Shown in pieces: positions 55,089-63,423 of a stretch of DNA of 64,000 bases. The stretch spans positions 186,001-250,000 of the forward strand of contig JADJTT010000011.1 in NCBI GenBank assembly GCA_016711045.1, written 5' to 3'. The stretch is from Saprospirales bacterium (GTDB taxonomy: Bacteria > Bacteroidota > Bacteroidia > Chitinophagales > Saprospiraceae). Position 1 is the first letter of the stretch. Each line of letters begins with the position of its first letter. Made by a program: the position numbers and the translations under genes. A model generated the notes under the pieces. The model did no database searches. It was not told the origin of the DNA and worked only from the letters and a program-made list of their open reading frames with translations.

Positions 55089-57962
55089 ATGAATAATTCT
55101 ACGTACAACATGAAGTACTTTCTGGGGTGGGTTCTCCTTCTTTTGCTGAACCCTTCCTCTCAGGCATTTTACGGGAAGTACCCCATTCAAAACTTCACCC
55201 CCACCGACTACAAAGCCGGCATTCAAAACATTGATTTCGCTCAAAACCGGGATATGACCCTTTTTGTGGCAAACAATTTAGGGGTACTTTCCTTCAACGG
55301 AAATGATTGGGAAACACATCGATTCAAAACCGGTAAGAAGAAAAGATCGCTGGCATTTGACGAACATACCAACCGGCTATATGTAGGCTCACAGGGCGAG
55401 ATCGGATTTCTGGAAGCAGACTGGAATTATGTATCGCTGACAGAAAAGATCCCGGCGGCTTCCAGAGATTTTGATGAAGTGTGGGAGGTCTTCCTTTTCA
55501 ATTCCAAGGTTTATTTCTGCACCTTCCAGGGTATATACGTGTATGATGGCCAATCCTTTTCCGTTATTGCGCAGGAGGACGGCCTGGAGCGGTCGTTTAA
55601 TGGAAACGGGAAATTATTTACGCAAAGCAAGCAGGGAAGGCTTCTGGAAATAAAAGACCTGGCGCTTGTACCCACCTACCCCCAACGCCAACACCATGCG
55701 ATCATTGCCGGCATTATTCCGCAAGACGAAGGATATTTATTGTTTTACAATTCAGGGGAAATTGAGTTTTCCACCCCTTTTGGAGTGGCGGAGAAATATA
55801 CAGACTTGATCGAAGCACTCCAAGGCACCTATGTAAACCATGTACTGCAGCTTTCCGATACACGCCTGGCTATTTCTACCCAAAGAGCAGGCTTGTTTTT
55901 GTATGACCTGCAAAAACAAACCCTCACACACATCACGAAGCAAGACGGCTTGCAAACCAATGCCTGCCTGCGCACCTTTCAGGACTATGCGGGCAACTTG
56001 TGGGTGGGGATGCAAACCGGAATAGCCCTCATCGATATCAATTCTCCGATGCGGTTAATTAACCAGGACATCAATCTGCAGGGAAGTGGCTACGAGGCTT
56101 ATGAGGTAGAGGCAGGCACCTATTACACCACCTCCAACGGAATTTATTTTTTGGCAAAAAATGCCCCTAAATGTGTATTCCTCAAAGGAACCGAAGGACC
56201 CGCCTACGGCATACAAAAAATAACCGGAAAACTCTATGCCGGCCACCATACCGGGTTATTCCTCCTGGAAGGGGATAAAGCCAAACGGTTGGCCGTTACA
56301 AATGGATTATGGCAGGTCAAACAATTGCGGTCGAACCCTGAATTTGCCATCGGGGGAACGTACTCCGGGTTGTATCTATTCAGGATAGATAAAAACCTGG
56401 AACTGCAAGCTGTTCAAAAGATCAGTGGGTTCAGCGAATCAAGCCGTTTTTTTGAGGAAGATCAATACGGTAGGATCTGGGTAGGCCAGTTTTACAAGGG
56501 CTTGTACCAACTTGATTTATCTGAGGGACTGACGAAGGCAACGGCCACTAAAGTATCCGCAGCAGAGGACTTACCTATTGACGACCAGATAATATTGAGC
56601 CGGATCGACAATGAGCTCTATTTAGCCACCAAGGCCGGGGTGTACAAAGTCGATCAAACCACAGGCCAGATCGTAACGGCAGGCATTTTTTCTAAAGATA
56701 TCGGCACACAGCCCGTTTATTTACTCGGGCAAGACAATCAAAAGAACATCTATGTATTTGCTGAAAATACGGTGGGCTTTTTCAGGCAAATCAGCGCGAA
56801 TAATTACGTATTCGTGCGTTCATCCTTGCTGCAACTGCGCTATTCGTTTAACAATGACCTGCTGAATGTTTCGGTGAATACCAGCGAGGGGGTATTGTTC
56901 AATGCAAATGAAGGCTTTATCCATTACAGTCCCGAATTGGAAAACCGGGTAAAAGTAGAGGGGCCGCTCGTGATAAGCAAGGCGATAAGTGTAGCGGAGG
57001 ACAGTATTTTATACACCCTGCAACCGTTTGAGGCAAAGTCGGAAAAAATTAAAAAACTGGATATTTCTCCCCGGGCAAAAGTGTTGCAGTTTGATGTTGA
57101 ATCATTCCAGTTCAACGAGGTGAATAATCAGCATTTTCGATACTATTTAAAAGGCTTCGATGCCGCGTATGGAGATTGGACCCCTACCAAGATCAAAGAA
57201 TACACGAATCTGAAGGAGGGCGAATATGAATTCACGGTACAGACCCGGAATTATTTGGGGGAGACAATAACCAGTCAGCCCTTATTGTTGAACGTAAAAC
57301 CGCCATTCCATAGAAGCTTGTTTGCCAAATTCCTTTATGTGTTGCTCGGAATATTCACGCTATTTCAGGTTTCCAGGTTTCAAAAACGCCGCTTTATACA
57401 AGAAGCTAAAAAAATAGAGAAAGCCAAGCAACAAGCACTGGCAGAGAAACAACAAAAATTGATTGAAATAGAACAGCAAAAGGCACAAGAATTGCTGCAA
57501 TTGGAAGAAGATAAAATAAAAAGCGAATTGCGCCATACCAATAACCTCCTGGCAGCTTCCACTATGAACCTGGTGGTGAAAAATGAGTTTATAGAAACCA
57601 TAAAAGAAAAACTGAAAGAAGTCAACCGAAAAGGAAAGAACAGGGAAACCCAGGAAGCGCTGGAGCAACTCGTAAAAGAGATAGATACCACCCTGAGACT
57701 CCAGGAAGATTGGGAACAGTTTGAACACCACTTTGACCGGGTTCATGGCAACTTCTTAAGTCGGTTGCGGGACGAATTTCTGGACCTCAGCCCAAATGAA
57801 CAAAAACTCGCCGCTTTTTTACGGCTCAATTTGAATACCAAGGAAATCGCCAACCTCATGGGCATCTCCCTACGCGGGGTAGAAGTGGCCCGCTACCGCT
57901 TGCGCAAAAAATTGGGGCTGAATAAAGGGGACAATTTGTCGAAGTTTATTTTGGAGTATTAG
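55089..57962 (+). CDS. Membrane-bound one-component regulator: propeller, triple-tyrosine domain, LuxR-type HTH
   Basis: About 957 residues from the ATG at 55089 (the frame opens with a TTG at 55083; an ATG at 55110 is also possible). A signal peptide or anchor (YFLGWVLLLLLNPSSQAF) precedes a Reg_prop-type propeller (~40-650) and a Y_Y_Y domain (~690-735). A membrane helix (~743-763, LFAKFLYVLLGIFTLFQV), a long charged coiled coil (~765-850) and a GerE/LuxR-type HTH at the C-terminus (LSPNEQKLAAFLRLNLNTKE, GISLRGVEVARYRLRK) follow. There is no histidine kinase or receiver domain. Oligosaccharide sensed in the periplasm would change DNA binding in the cytoplasm, as in SusR-like regulators. Divergent from the locus it probably controls. 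Confidence 0.85.
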   Translation: MNNSTYNMKYFLGWVLLLLLNPSSQAFYGKYPIQNFTPTDYKAGIQNIDFAQNRDMTLFVANNLGVLSFNGNDWETHRFKTGKKKRSLAFDEHTNRLYVGSQGEIGFLEADWNYVSLTEKIPAASRDFDEVWEVFLFNSKVYFCTFQGIYVYDGQSFSVIAQEDGLERSFNGNGKLFTQSKQGRLLEIKDLALVPTYPQRQHHAIIAGIIPQDEGYLLFYNSGEIEFSTPFGVAEKYTDLIEALQGTYVNHVLQLSDTRLAISTQRAGLFLYDLQKQTLTHITKQDGLQTNACLRTFQDYAGNLWVGMQTGIALIDINSPMRLINQDINLQGSGYEAYEVEAGTYYTTSNGIYFLAKNAPKCVFLKGTEGPAYGIQKITGKLYAGHHTGLFLLEGDKAKRLAVTNGLWQVKQLRSNPEFAIGGTYSGLYLFRIDKNLELQAVQKISGFSESSRFFEEDQYGRIWVGQFYKGLYQLDLSEGLTKATATKVSAAEDLPIDDQIILSRIDNELYLATKAGVYKVDQTTGQIVTAGIFSKDIGTQPVYLLGQDNQKNIYVFAENTVGFFRQISANNYVFVRSSLLQLRYSFNNDLLNVSVNTSEGVLFNANEGFIHYSPELENRVKVEGPLVISKAISVAEDSILYTLQPFEAKSEKIKKLDISPRAKVLQFDVESFQFNEVNNQHFRYYLKGFDAAYGDWTPTKIKEYTNLKEGEYEFTVQTRNYLGETITSQPLLLNVKPPFHRSLFAKFLYVLLGIFTLFQVSRFQKRRFIQEAKKIEKAKQQALAEKQQKLIEIEQQKAQELLQLEEDKIKSELRHTNNLLAASTMNLVVKNEFIETIKEKLKEVNRKGKNRETQEALEQLVKEIDTTLRLQEDWEQFEHHFDRVHGNFLSRLRDEFLDLSPNEQKLAAFLRLNLNTKEIANLMGISLRGVEVARYRLRKKLGLNKGDNLSKFILEY

Positions 57963-58028
57963 GACCGCTTTCCCCGGCGCCGAAGCTGAAGCTTGTAGGG
58001 GAAGGAAAAAGGTCCCATATAGGGTATT

Positions 58029-58575
58029 TCCACCCCCTTGTCCCCCGCTGGAGCTAATCTTGTAGGGGGTACATATTGCCCGGGAAAATAAGCACTGTCC
58101 AAGGATTTTTTTGCCGGGGGGGGGACTGGGTTTCTTTCCCGCTGGCGGGGGTAGGGGGTGGAAAAATACCTGCCATTATCTCCCCAAAGGAGGAAATACT
58201 GGAAGTGCTATTCCACCCCCAACCCCCGCCAGCGGGGACAACAGCTTGCTATTCTGAAGGTTATACAATTTTTCTGACCACCATCACCCCCACAAGATTA
58301 GCGCTGGGGGGTTGGGGGTGGACAAATACCTGCCATTATCTCTCATAGGGAGGAAATACTAGAAGTGTTATTCCACCCCCTACCCCCGCCAGCGGGGGAC
58401 AACAGCTTGCTATTCTGAAGGTTATACAATTTTTTCTGACCTACCATCACCCCCTACAAGATTAGCGCTGGAGGGGGTTGGGGGGTGGACAAATACCTGC
58501 CATTATCTCTCATAGGGAGGAAATACTAGAAGTGTTATTCCACCCCCTACCCCCGCCAGCGGGGGACAAGATCAT
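58029..58575. repeat. Three-unit tandem array of GTCCCCCGC/GCGGGGGAC inverted repeats
   Basis: The CCACCCCC...CCGCCAGCGGGG segment recurs near 58212-58238, 58373-58399 and 58541-58567. Its opposite partner GGCGGGGGTAGGGGGTGG recurs in original or degenerate form near 58143, 58300 and 58470. AAATACCTGCCATTATCTC and CAACAGCTTGCTATTC recur inside the units. Spacing is ~160-167 bp. The flank at 57963-58040 is a degenerate further copy. No coding frame is evident. Confidence 0.85.
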
Positions 58576-58747
58576 GCAAAAGCCAAATTATCAGCAATTT
58601 TCCTGAACGACGCTTGCGCCATAGCTTCATCGTCGGCGCACGGGGATTAGGGGTGGAATCGATTCCGACCTCAATTTATTTCAATATTGAGCAAAAAACC
58701 TTATCTTTCCTATCCCTCCCATCGGCCCCTTTCAATCGTTGCGAACC

Positions 58748-59164
58748 ATGAAGAAGGCTGGACCACAAAACAATTTCCTGTACACAAAACAATCAAAAGG
58801 ATTTGCGCGTAATCTTCGGGGCAATATGACAAAGGCAGAGGCTTGCCTATGGAAATATGTGCTCAAAGCTCGTCAAATGAAAGGCTATCAATTCAGGAGA
58901 CAACGGCCAGTTAGAGGATATATAGCAGACTTTCTGTGCAAAGAACTGCTCCTGATCATTGAAGTGGATGGAATAAGCCATTGCTCGACAGAAGCCATTG
59001 AAAAAGATCGAAAAAGAGACTTGGCTCTTCAGGATGCAGGCTTCACAATCCTGAGGTTCTCTAACTGGGAAGTTTTGAATCGGATTGATGACGTTGCTAT
59101 GATGATTGGAGATTGGATCGAAGAAAAAGCGAAAAATTCTCCACCCCCCTACCCCGTGCGCTGA
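58748..59164 (+). CDS. DUF559 (Vsr-like) endonuclease domain protein
   Basis: 138 residues from the ATG at 58748 (MKKAGPQNNFLYTKQ). The DUF559/MTES_1575 nuclease fold shows TKAEACLWKYVLKARQ, then FRRQRPVRGYIADFLC, IEVDGISHC and ILRFSNWEVL; the D...E-x-D pattern in YIADF and IEVDG marks the metal site. These proteins resemble Vsr mismatch endonucleases, but their function is largely unknown. The C-terminus (NSPPPYPVR) is encoded by a CCACCCCCCTACCCC stretch of the repeat family that surrounds the gene. It stands alone between repeat clusters. Confidence 0.8.
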   Translation: MKKAGPQNNFLYTKQSKGFARNLRGNMTKAEACLWKYVLKARQMKGYQFRRQRPVRGYIADFLCKELLLIIEVDGISHCSTEAIEKDRKRDLALQDAGFTILRFSNWEVLNRIDDVAMMIGDWIEEKAKNSPPPYPVR

Positions 59165-59248
59165 CACTGAAGCTATGGCGCAAACGTCCAGCACTAATAT
59201 TTTGTAGGGGGGCAGGAAAAAAGTTCCGGTCTAGGTTATTTGCATGCG

Positions 59249-59368
59249 CTTGTCCCCCGCTGGCGGGGGTAGGGGGTGGATGTGATCCATACAATACATT
59301 GATCTCCTTACCTTTAGGAACCTAAAATATTGTTATTCCACCCCCTGCCCCCGCCAGCGGGGGACAAG
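59249..59368. repeat. GTCCCCCGC/GCGGGGGAC element, single copy downstream of the DUF559 gene
   Basis: 32-base arms (59249-59280 and 59337-59368) pair with one mismatch. The interior (ATCCATACAATACATTGATC, then CTTTAGGAACC) is shared with the element at 61874-61993, and so is the flank (AGAATGTGCA). It overlaps no gene. Confidence 0.9.
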
Positions 59369-59425
59369 AATGTGCACACTCTTTAGATAGTGCTTTTTTC
59401 CCCCGAGCAAATTGCCTCCCCTCCA

Positions 59426-59845
59426 TTAATGAAAAACAAACACCGCTACCACTACGATCGACAAGGCCGTCAGCAAAGCCAATTTGCCCATGCGGGTTGT
59501 TTTTTTCAATTGATTTTCAGCATCCCCGCTTTGGGATTTATTTCCCGCAGCGGTGATGCGCATGATCAATAGGATCAACACAATGGCCAGCGCCAATTTG
59601 GCGATCATCAGGGGGTTGGAGGGCAGGGCGCCCCAATAGGGCGCCATCAAATACAGGCCGGAAATGGTGAGTAATACCAGGCCAATCTGCCCCATCCGGC
59701 TTAAGGCAAGGGTGTTGGACTGAAACTTTAATGCTTCTTTTTTTTCCATTTTCGAAGCGGCTATTCCCAGGAACATAAACGCCAGGCTGGTGCCCAAACC
59801 CATAGCCAACCCGATGAAGTGGATGATTAATGCGAATTCTTTCAT
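59426..59845 (-). CDS. Small integral membrane protein, four helices
   Basis: 139 residues from the ATG at 59845 (MKEFALIIHFIGLAMG). Four membrane segments at ~5-27, ~48-67, ~76-95 and ~117-138, with a charged loop between helices 1 and 2 (ASKMEKKEALKFQ). It contains a His near the start of helix 1, as in CopD/DUF2269-like proteins, but no clear family match. It starts 49 bp after the stop of the dihaem cytochrome gene, so they are probably co-transcribed; the pair may work together in a respiratory or stress function (inference). Confidence 0.7.
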   Translation of the reverse strand: MKEFALIIHFIGLAMGLGTSLAFMFLGIAASKMEKKEALKFQSNTLALSRMGQIGLVLLTISGLYLMAPYWGALPSNPLMIAKLALAIVLILLIMRITAAGNKSQSGDAENQLKKTTRMGKLALLTALSIVVVAVFVFH

Positions 59846-59893
59846 GACGCTATTTTTTTGATTTTTTATTCTCCCTAAAAAGTGACTGACCAC

Positions 59894-60886
59894 TTAATTT
59901 TTAGTAGACGTACTGGAACTGGTGAATTTCTCGATCCTGGTCTCTACCGGCGCTACGGTCTTTAGATACTGGAATATGGCCTCCAGATCTTCCTCGGTCA
60001 TATTCGAAAAGGTATACCACGGCATCACGGTTTGAAACCCCCCGTGGGATACTTTCGGCGCGACGTAATTGCTGTCGCTGTACAACTTAAACCTGCTGAC
60101 AAATTGCTCGGCAGACCAGCTGCCTATTCCCGTGGGATGTGGGGTAATATTCGGGGAGCGAACGATGGAACCGTCTTCCATCGGAAACTCCATCCCGCCG
60201 GCGAAAGGCTGGCCGGTGACCGACCCGTTCTCCATTTTGGTGTGGCAATCAAAGCAGGAGGCGGCGGTGACCAGGTATTTTCCATACGCCACTTTGTTTT
60301 CTTTGGGGGGAATGGGCTTTAAATTTGCCTTTTGAGGGATGGTATTAATGATGATATTCATCGGGAAGTCCGAATGCGATTGTTCCGGTACAAATTCGAT
60401 CGGTTGCAGGGTGCGCAGGTAGGCGATGACCGAGTAGATGTCTTCCTGGTCCAATTGACCGAAATTGTGGTGCGGCATGATGGGAAAAAGGGCTCTCCCA
60501 TCTTTCGCGACGCCCGTAGTGATGGCCCTGAACACCTCTCCATCGGTCCAGTCGCCCAATCCGTAGGGCGTGATGTTGCTCGATATATACTTGCCGGGGA
60601 ACCCCAACCGGTGGTCGTGCACCTCTCCGCCCATCCCCCTCGTGTCCGGTTTACTCGGACCGGCAAATACGTCCCAGTCTCTTTGCGAATGGCACTGCAT
60701 GCAGACCATCACACTATTTGCCAGGTATTCGCCACGCGCTACCTGAGTGGAGGAATGCTCGATCACGAGATCCTGCGGGGCGCCTACATTGGGAAGGGCC
60801 ACTTTTACATACGTGATCAGGGATGCACTGATGAGCCCCAGGGAGAGGAGGGTAAATCCTAAAATCTGAATCCATTTCTTTTTCAT
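59894..60886 (-). CDS. Dihaem c-type cytochrome, membrane-anchored
   Basis: 330 residues from the ATG at 60886 (MKKKWIQILGFTLLSLG); the first ~30 residues are a membrane anchor or signal. Two haem-binding CxxCH motifs are visible: CMQCH at 62-66 and CFDCH near residue 206. Likely Met axial ligands lie in LFPIMPHHNFG and TVMPWYTFS. Class I dihaem cytochromes of this type pass electrons from periplasmic dehydrogenases to the terminal oxidase. No dehydrogenase is adjacent. First gene of the pair with the small membrane protein; divergent AraC regulation is not evident. Confidence 0.88.
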   Translation of the reverse strand: MKKKWIQILGFTLLSLGLISASLITYVKVALPNVGAPQDLVIEHSSTQVARGEYLANSVMVCMQCHSQRDWDVFAGPSKPDTRGMGGEVHDHRLGFPGKYISSNITPYGLGDWTDGEVFRAITTGVAKDGRALFPIMPHHNFGQLDQEDIYSVIAYLRTLQPIEFVPEQSHSDFPMNIIINTIPQKANLKPIPPKENKVAYGKYLVTAASCFDCHTKMENGSVTGQPFAGGMEFPMEDGSIVRSPNITPHPTGIGSWSAEQFVSRFKLYSDSNYVAPKVSHGGFQTVMPWYTFSNMTEEDLEAIFQYLKTVAPVETRIEKFTSSSTSTKN

Positions 60887-60964
60887 GACGCTACTTTTAA
60901 TACATTTTGATAATGCACAAAAGTAGGCCGGTGGATTCTTCAAAAATTGTACAGGAGTAACATG

Positions 60965-61771
60965 CTACCAGGGAAGGATGCCGGGAAGGCCGGTCTTGTT
61001 GTTTTTATAATGCCCCGGCGTCATGCGGGCAAACTCTTCAAAAACCCGGATGAAATGGGCCTGGTCGTAAAACCCGGATTCGAGTCCTACCTGTGTCAGG
61101 CTAAGGTTGGACTGGTGGATCAACTGGATCGCATGATTAAACTGCTGGTATCGAAGCAGCTTGCCGGGAGGAAGTCCAAACCAATCTTTAAACATCCGGT
61201 TGGTATGCATTTTACTATAGCCGGAGTAATCATTCACATCCGGGCGCTTGCCTTGCAGGACATCCCGCTTCATCAATTTCACCACCTGGCTTAACTTCAT
61301 CGCCAGGTGCAGGTCCTCGACCTGATTCAGCTTTTGAAAAAAGTAGTCTTCCAGCCAGCGCGCTCGTTCCGGAAAAGAGCTCAACGTCCGGATATGTTCT
61401 TCGATGTAATCCATCTCCTTCGTGAAGGCCCACTCCACCGCAACATCCTTTACCTCTTCGGTAGGCAACTTAAAAAAAGCCTTCGCCGCTACAGGCGCCA
61501 TGATCAACCCTACCACATGGAGCCCTTCCATATCAAAGTAAATGGGTTTGGTGTGCAGCCCGGAGAGAAAGCAAAATTTTTCGGTCGGATTAAACACCTT
61601 GGAATCGACGTTTTCGCCTTTGATGCCCTGTATTTTCTTGCCGATATTGAAGATCAGGGTGACGGTATTGTCGGGGAGAAACTGCACCCGCATAGGGAAA
61701 GTCACTTTCCGTTCGTAGATGGAAAGGACCAACTGGGTCAGTTTGGCAGGTTTGTATTCGATAAACTCCAT
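60965..61771 (-). CDS. AraC-family transcriptional regulator
   Basis: 268 residues: N-terminal ligand-binding domain of the DUF6597-like AraC type (~1-140, YKPAKLTQLVLSIYERKV) and a C-terminal AraC double HTH (~165-260: YSKMHTNRMFKDWFGLPPGK and LTQVGLESGFYDQAHFIRVF, then RMTPGHYKNNK). It activates or represses unknown targets. It ends 79 bp from the start of the cytochrome gene on the same strand, so cytochrome control is possible. No signal; cytoplasmic. Confidence 0.88.
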   Translation of the reverse strand: MEFIEYKPAKLTQLVLSIYERKVTFPMRVQFLPDNTVTLIFNIGKKIQGIKGENVDSKVFNPTEKFCFLSGLHTKPIYFDMEGLHVVGLIMAPVAAKAFFKLPTEEVKDVAVEWAFTKEMDYIEEHIRTLSSFPERARWLEDYFFQKLNQVEDLHLAMKLSQVVKLMKRDVLQGKRPDVNDYSGYSKMHTNRMFKDWFGLPPGKLLRYQQFNHAIQLIHQSNLSLTQVGLESGFYDQAHFIRVFEEFARMTPGHYKNNKTGLPGILPW

Positions 61772-61873
61772 GATTTAATGGGGTTATTGCGCTATCAGGG
61801 AGTCAATATAAGGAATTTTTCAGGATTTTGAAAGGCGGAAATGACAACGGTCAATCTGGAATGTGTGCACGCG

Positions 61874-61993
61874 CTTGTCCCCCGCTGGCGGGGGTTGGGG
61901 GTGGACATGCTCCATACAATACATTGATTTCCTTGCCTTTAGGGGGCTGAAATATTGTCATTCCACCCCCTGCCCCCGCCAGCGGGGGACAAG
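61874..61993. repeat. GTCCCCCGC/GCGGGGGAC element, copy near 62 kb
   Basis: 32-base arms (61874-61905 and 61962-61993) and an interior nearly identical to the element at 59249-59368, including ATACAATACATTGATT and the downstream AAGAATGTGCA. A further motif nearby (TGCGCCATCGCTTCAGCGGC at 62080-62099) resembles sequences near 58613 and 59150. The intergenic stretch 61772-62146 otherwise appears empty. Confidence 0.9.
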
Positions 61994-62146
61994 AATGTGC
62001 AAATTTTTTAGACAGTGCTTATTTTCCCCGGGCATTGCGTGTACCCGTCAAGATTAGCGCCAAAGAGAGGACCGGCCCCTGCGCCATCGCTTCAGCGGCG
62101 GCCTGGGGCTGAGTGCGAAAACAGGTACAGCAGGTACCATCAGTTA

Positions 62147-62539
62147 TTAACCGCTGATTCGACTACGCCAATTCAAGGCATACCAAACGATAAAGGCAGT
62201 GGTAGAAATTTCTACGATGCTGAAAAAGAGGTAATGAAGGGTCGGCGTTCCCACTAACAAGCTCCCGCCTTGAATAACCGTAAGCAGGAGACCGGCGACA
62301 ATATTGAAAACCCGGTTGATCTTGTCATTCAAAACCCTGGACAGCACAATCATGAGCATTGGAATTTCCATCAGGATGGCAAAGGTCAGCAAGAAGGGCT
62401 GGTCAATTTTTACGCCCCCCATATTGCCGGACAGAATTTGCTTCAATTCTTCCGAATACATCAATGTGAACACATCGCAAAAGATGAAATTGACCGTTAA
62501 AAACACCCACAGGGTGGAAAGTAGTATTTTTTTGTCCAT
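62147..62539 (-). CDS. DUF6326-family membrane protein
   Basis: 130 residues with four membrane segments (~4-24, ~48-68, ~77-95, ~103-122). The pattern ILLSTLWVFLTVNFIFCDVF, then AILMEIPMLMIVLSRVLN and FFSIVEISTTAFIVWYAL matches the DUF6326 family as I know it. The family has no assigned function. Single gene with no operon partner. Confidence 0.75.
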   Translation of the reverse strand: MDKKILLSTLWVFLTVNFIFCDVFTLMYSEELKQILSGNMGGVKIDQPFLLTFAILMEIPMLMIVLSRVLNDKINRVFNIVAGLLLTVIQGGSLLVGTPTLHYLFFSIVEISTTAFIVWYALNWRSRISG

Positions 62540-62585
62540 GGAAGGAAGGAATGTGTAAGGTTAAAATTGTTTTTGTACAAATCCA

Positions 62586-63296
62586 TTATTTTTCAGCGAC
62601 CCGATCCTCGAGTTCCACGATTTCTTCTTTCGTTAAAAAACGCCACGTGCCCTCTTTTAGCCCCCCTAATTTGAGGTGCATGATCCGTACTCTTTTCAAT
62701 GCCTTTACTTCATAGCCGCAGTATTCGCACATCCGCCTGATCTGTCTGTTCAATCCCTGTGTCAAAATAATACGGAACGTTTGTTCATCCAGTTGCCTTA
62801 TTTTGCAAGGCAACGTCTTGGTGCCCAACATGGGAATGGGTCTCGACATTTGGAACAAAAACTTTTTGGTAATAGGGGCATCTACTTTTACGATATATTC
62901 TTTTTCATGATAATTCTCTTTTCTCAAAATACGATTCACAATATCTCCATCATTCGTCAACAAGATCAACCCCGTTGAATTGTTATCCAATCGCCCTATT
63001 GGAAATATCCGCTGATCGAAATTGACGAAATCCAGAATATTGCTGATGTCACTTCTATCTGTAGTGCAGGTGATTCCGGGTGGCTTATTCAGAAGGATGT
63101 AGACAATATCCACGGCGATCTCCAGTAGTTTTCCATCTATTGACACCTTGTTTCCGGGAAATACCCGGTTGCCCTTGACCGCTACTTTCCCATCGATCAT
63201 CACCCGGCCTTCTTCGATCCACTTATCCGCCTCCCTGCGCCAGCAAAGCCCTTTGCTGCTTATGTACTTGTTGAGGCTTTCCGAATCTTGATTCAT
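62586..63296 (-). CDS. rluF: 23S rRNA pseudouridine synthase RluF (RsuA/RluB/E/F family)
   Basis: 236 residues: an N-terminal S4 RNA-binding domain (~4-58, KGLCWRREADKWIEEGRVMI) and a RsuA-type catalytic domain with PIGRLDNNSTGLILL, in which Asp104 is the catalytic residue. The downstream GLNRQIRRMCEYCGY motif is typical of RluF, which modifies U2604 of 23S rRNA. Nothing odd in length or context. Housekeeping gene in an otherwise accessory region. Confidence 0.9.
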   Translation of the reverse strand: MNQDSESLNKYISSKGLCWRREADKWIEEGRVMIDGKVAVKGNRVFPGNKVSIDGKLLEIAVDIVYILLNKPPGITCTTDRSDISNILDFVNFDQRIFPIGRLDNNSTGLILLTNDGDIVNRILRKENYHEKEYIVKVDAPITKKFLFQMSRPIPMLGTKTLPCKIRQLDEQTFRIILTQGLNRQIRRMCEYCGYEVKALKRVRIMHLKLGGLKEGTWRFLTKEEIVELEDRVAEK

Positions 63297-63423
63297 CTTG
63301 CTACCTGCATTTTTTGAGTTAGCGCATTAGTCCAATATCAGCACCCGATCATTCCTCGTTGCCTTTTGTGGGGGCAAGATACGCATACTTTTCTCCTTGC
63401 TTGTCAGGGGGCATCCGGCATTT

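Noticed and set aside
38962..57962. SusC/SusD pair in the glucan locus
   Set aside because: No TonB plug, carboxypeptidase-D-like N-terminus or SusD helical repeat was seen; the large outer-membrane-like protein is the glycosidase fusion.
58029..62100. CRISPR array
   Set aside because: The repeats are palindromic, vary in spacing, and have repeated rather than unique interiors; there are no cas genes.
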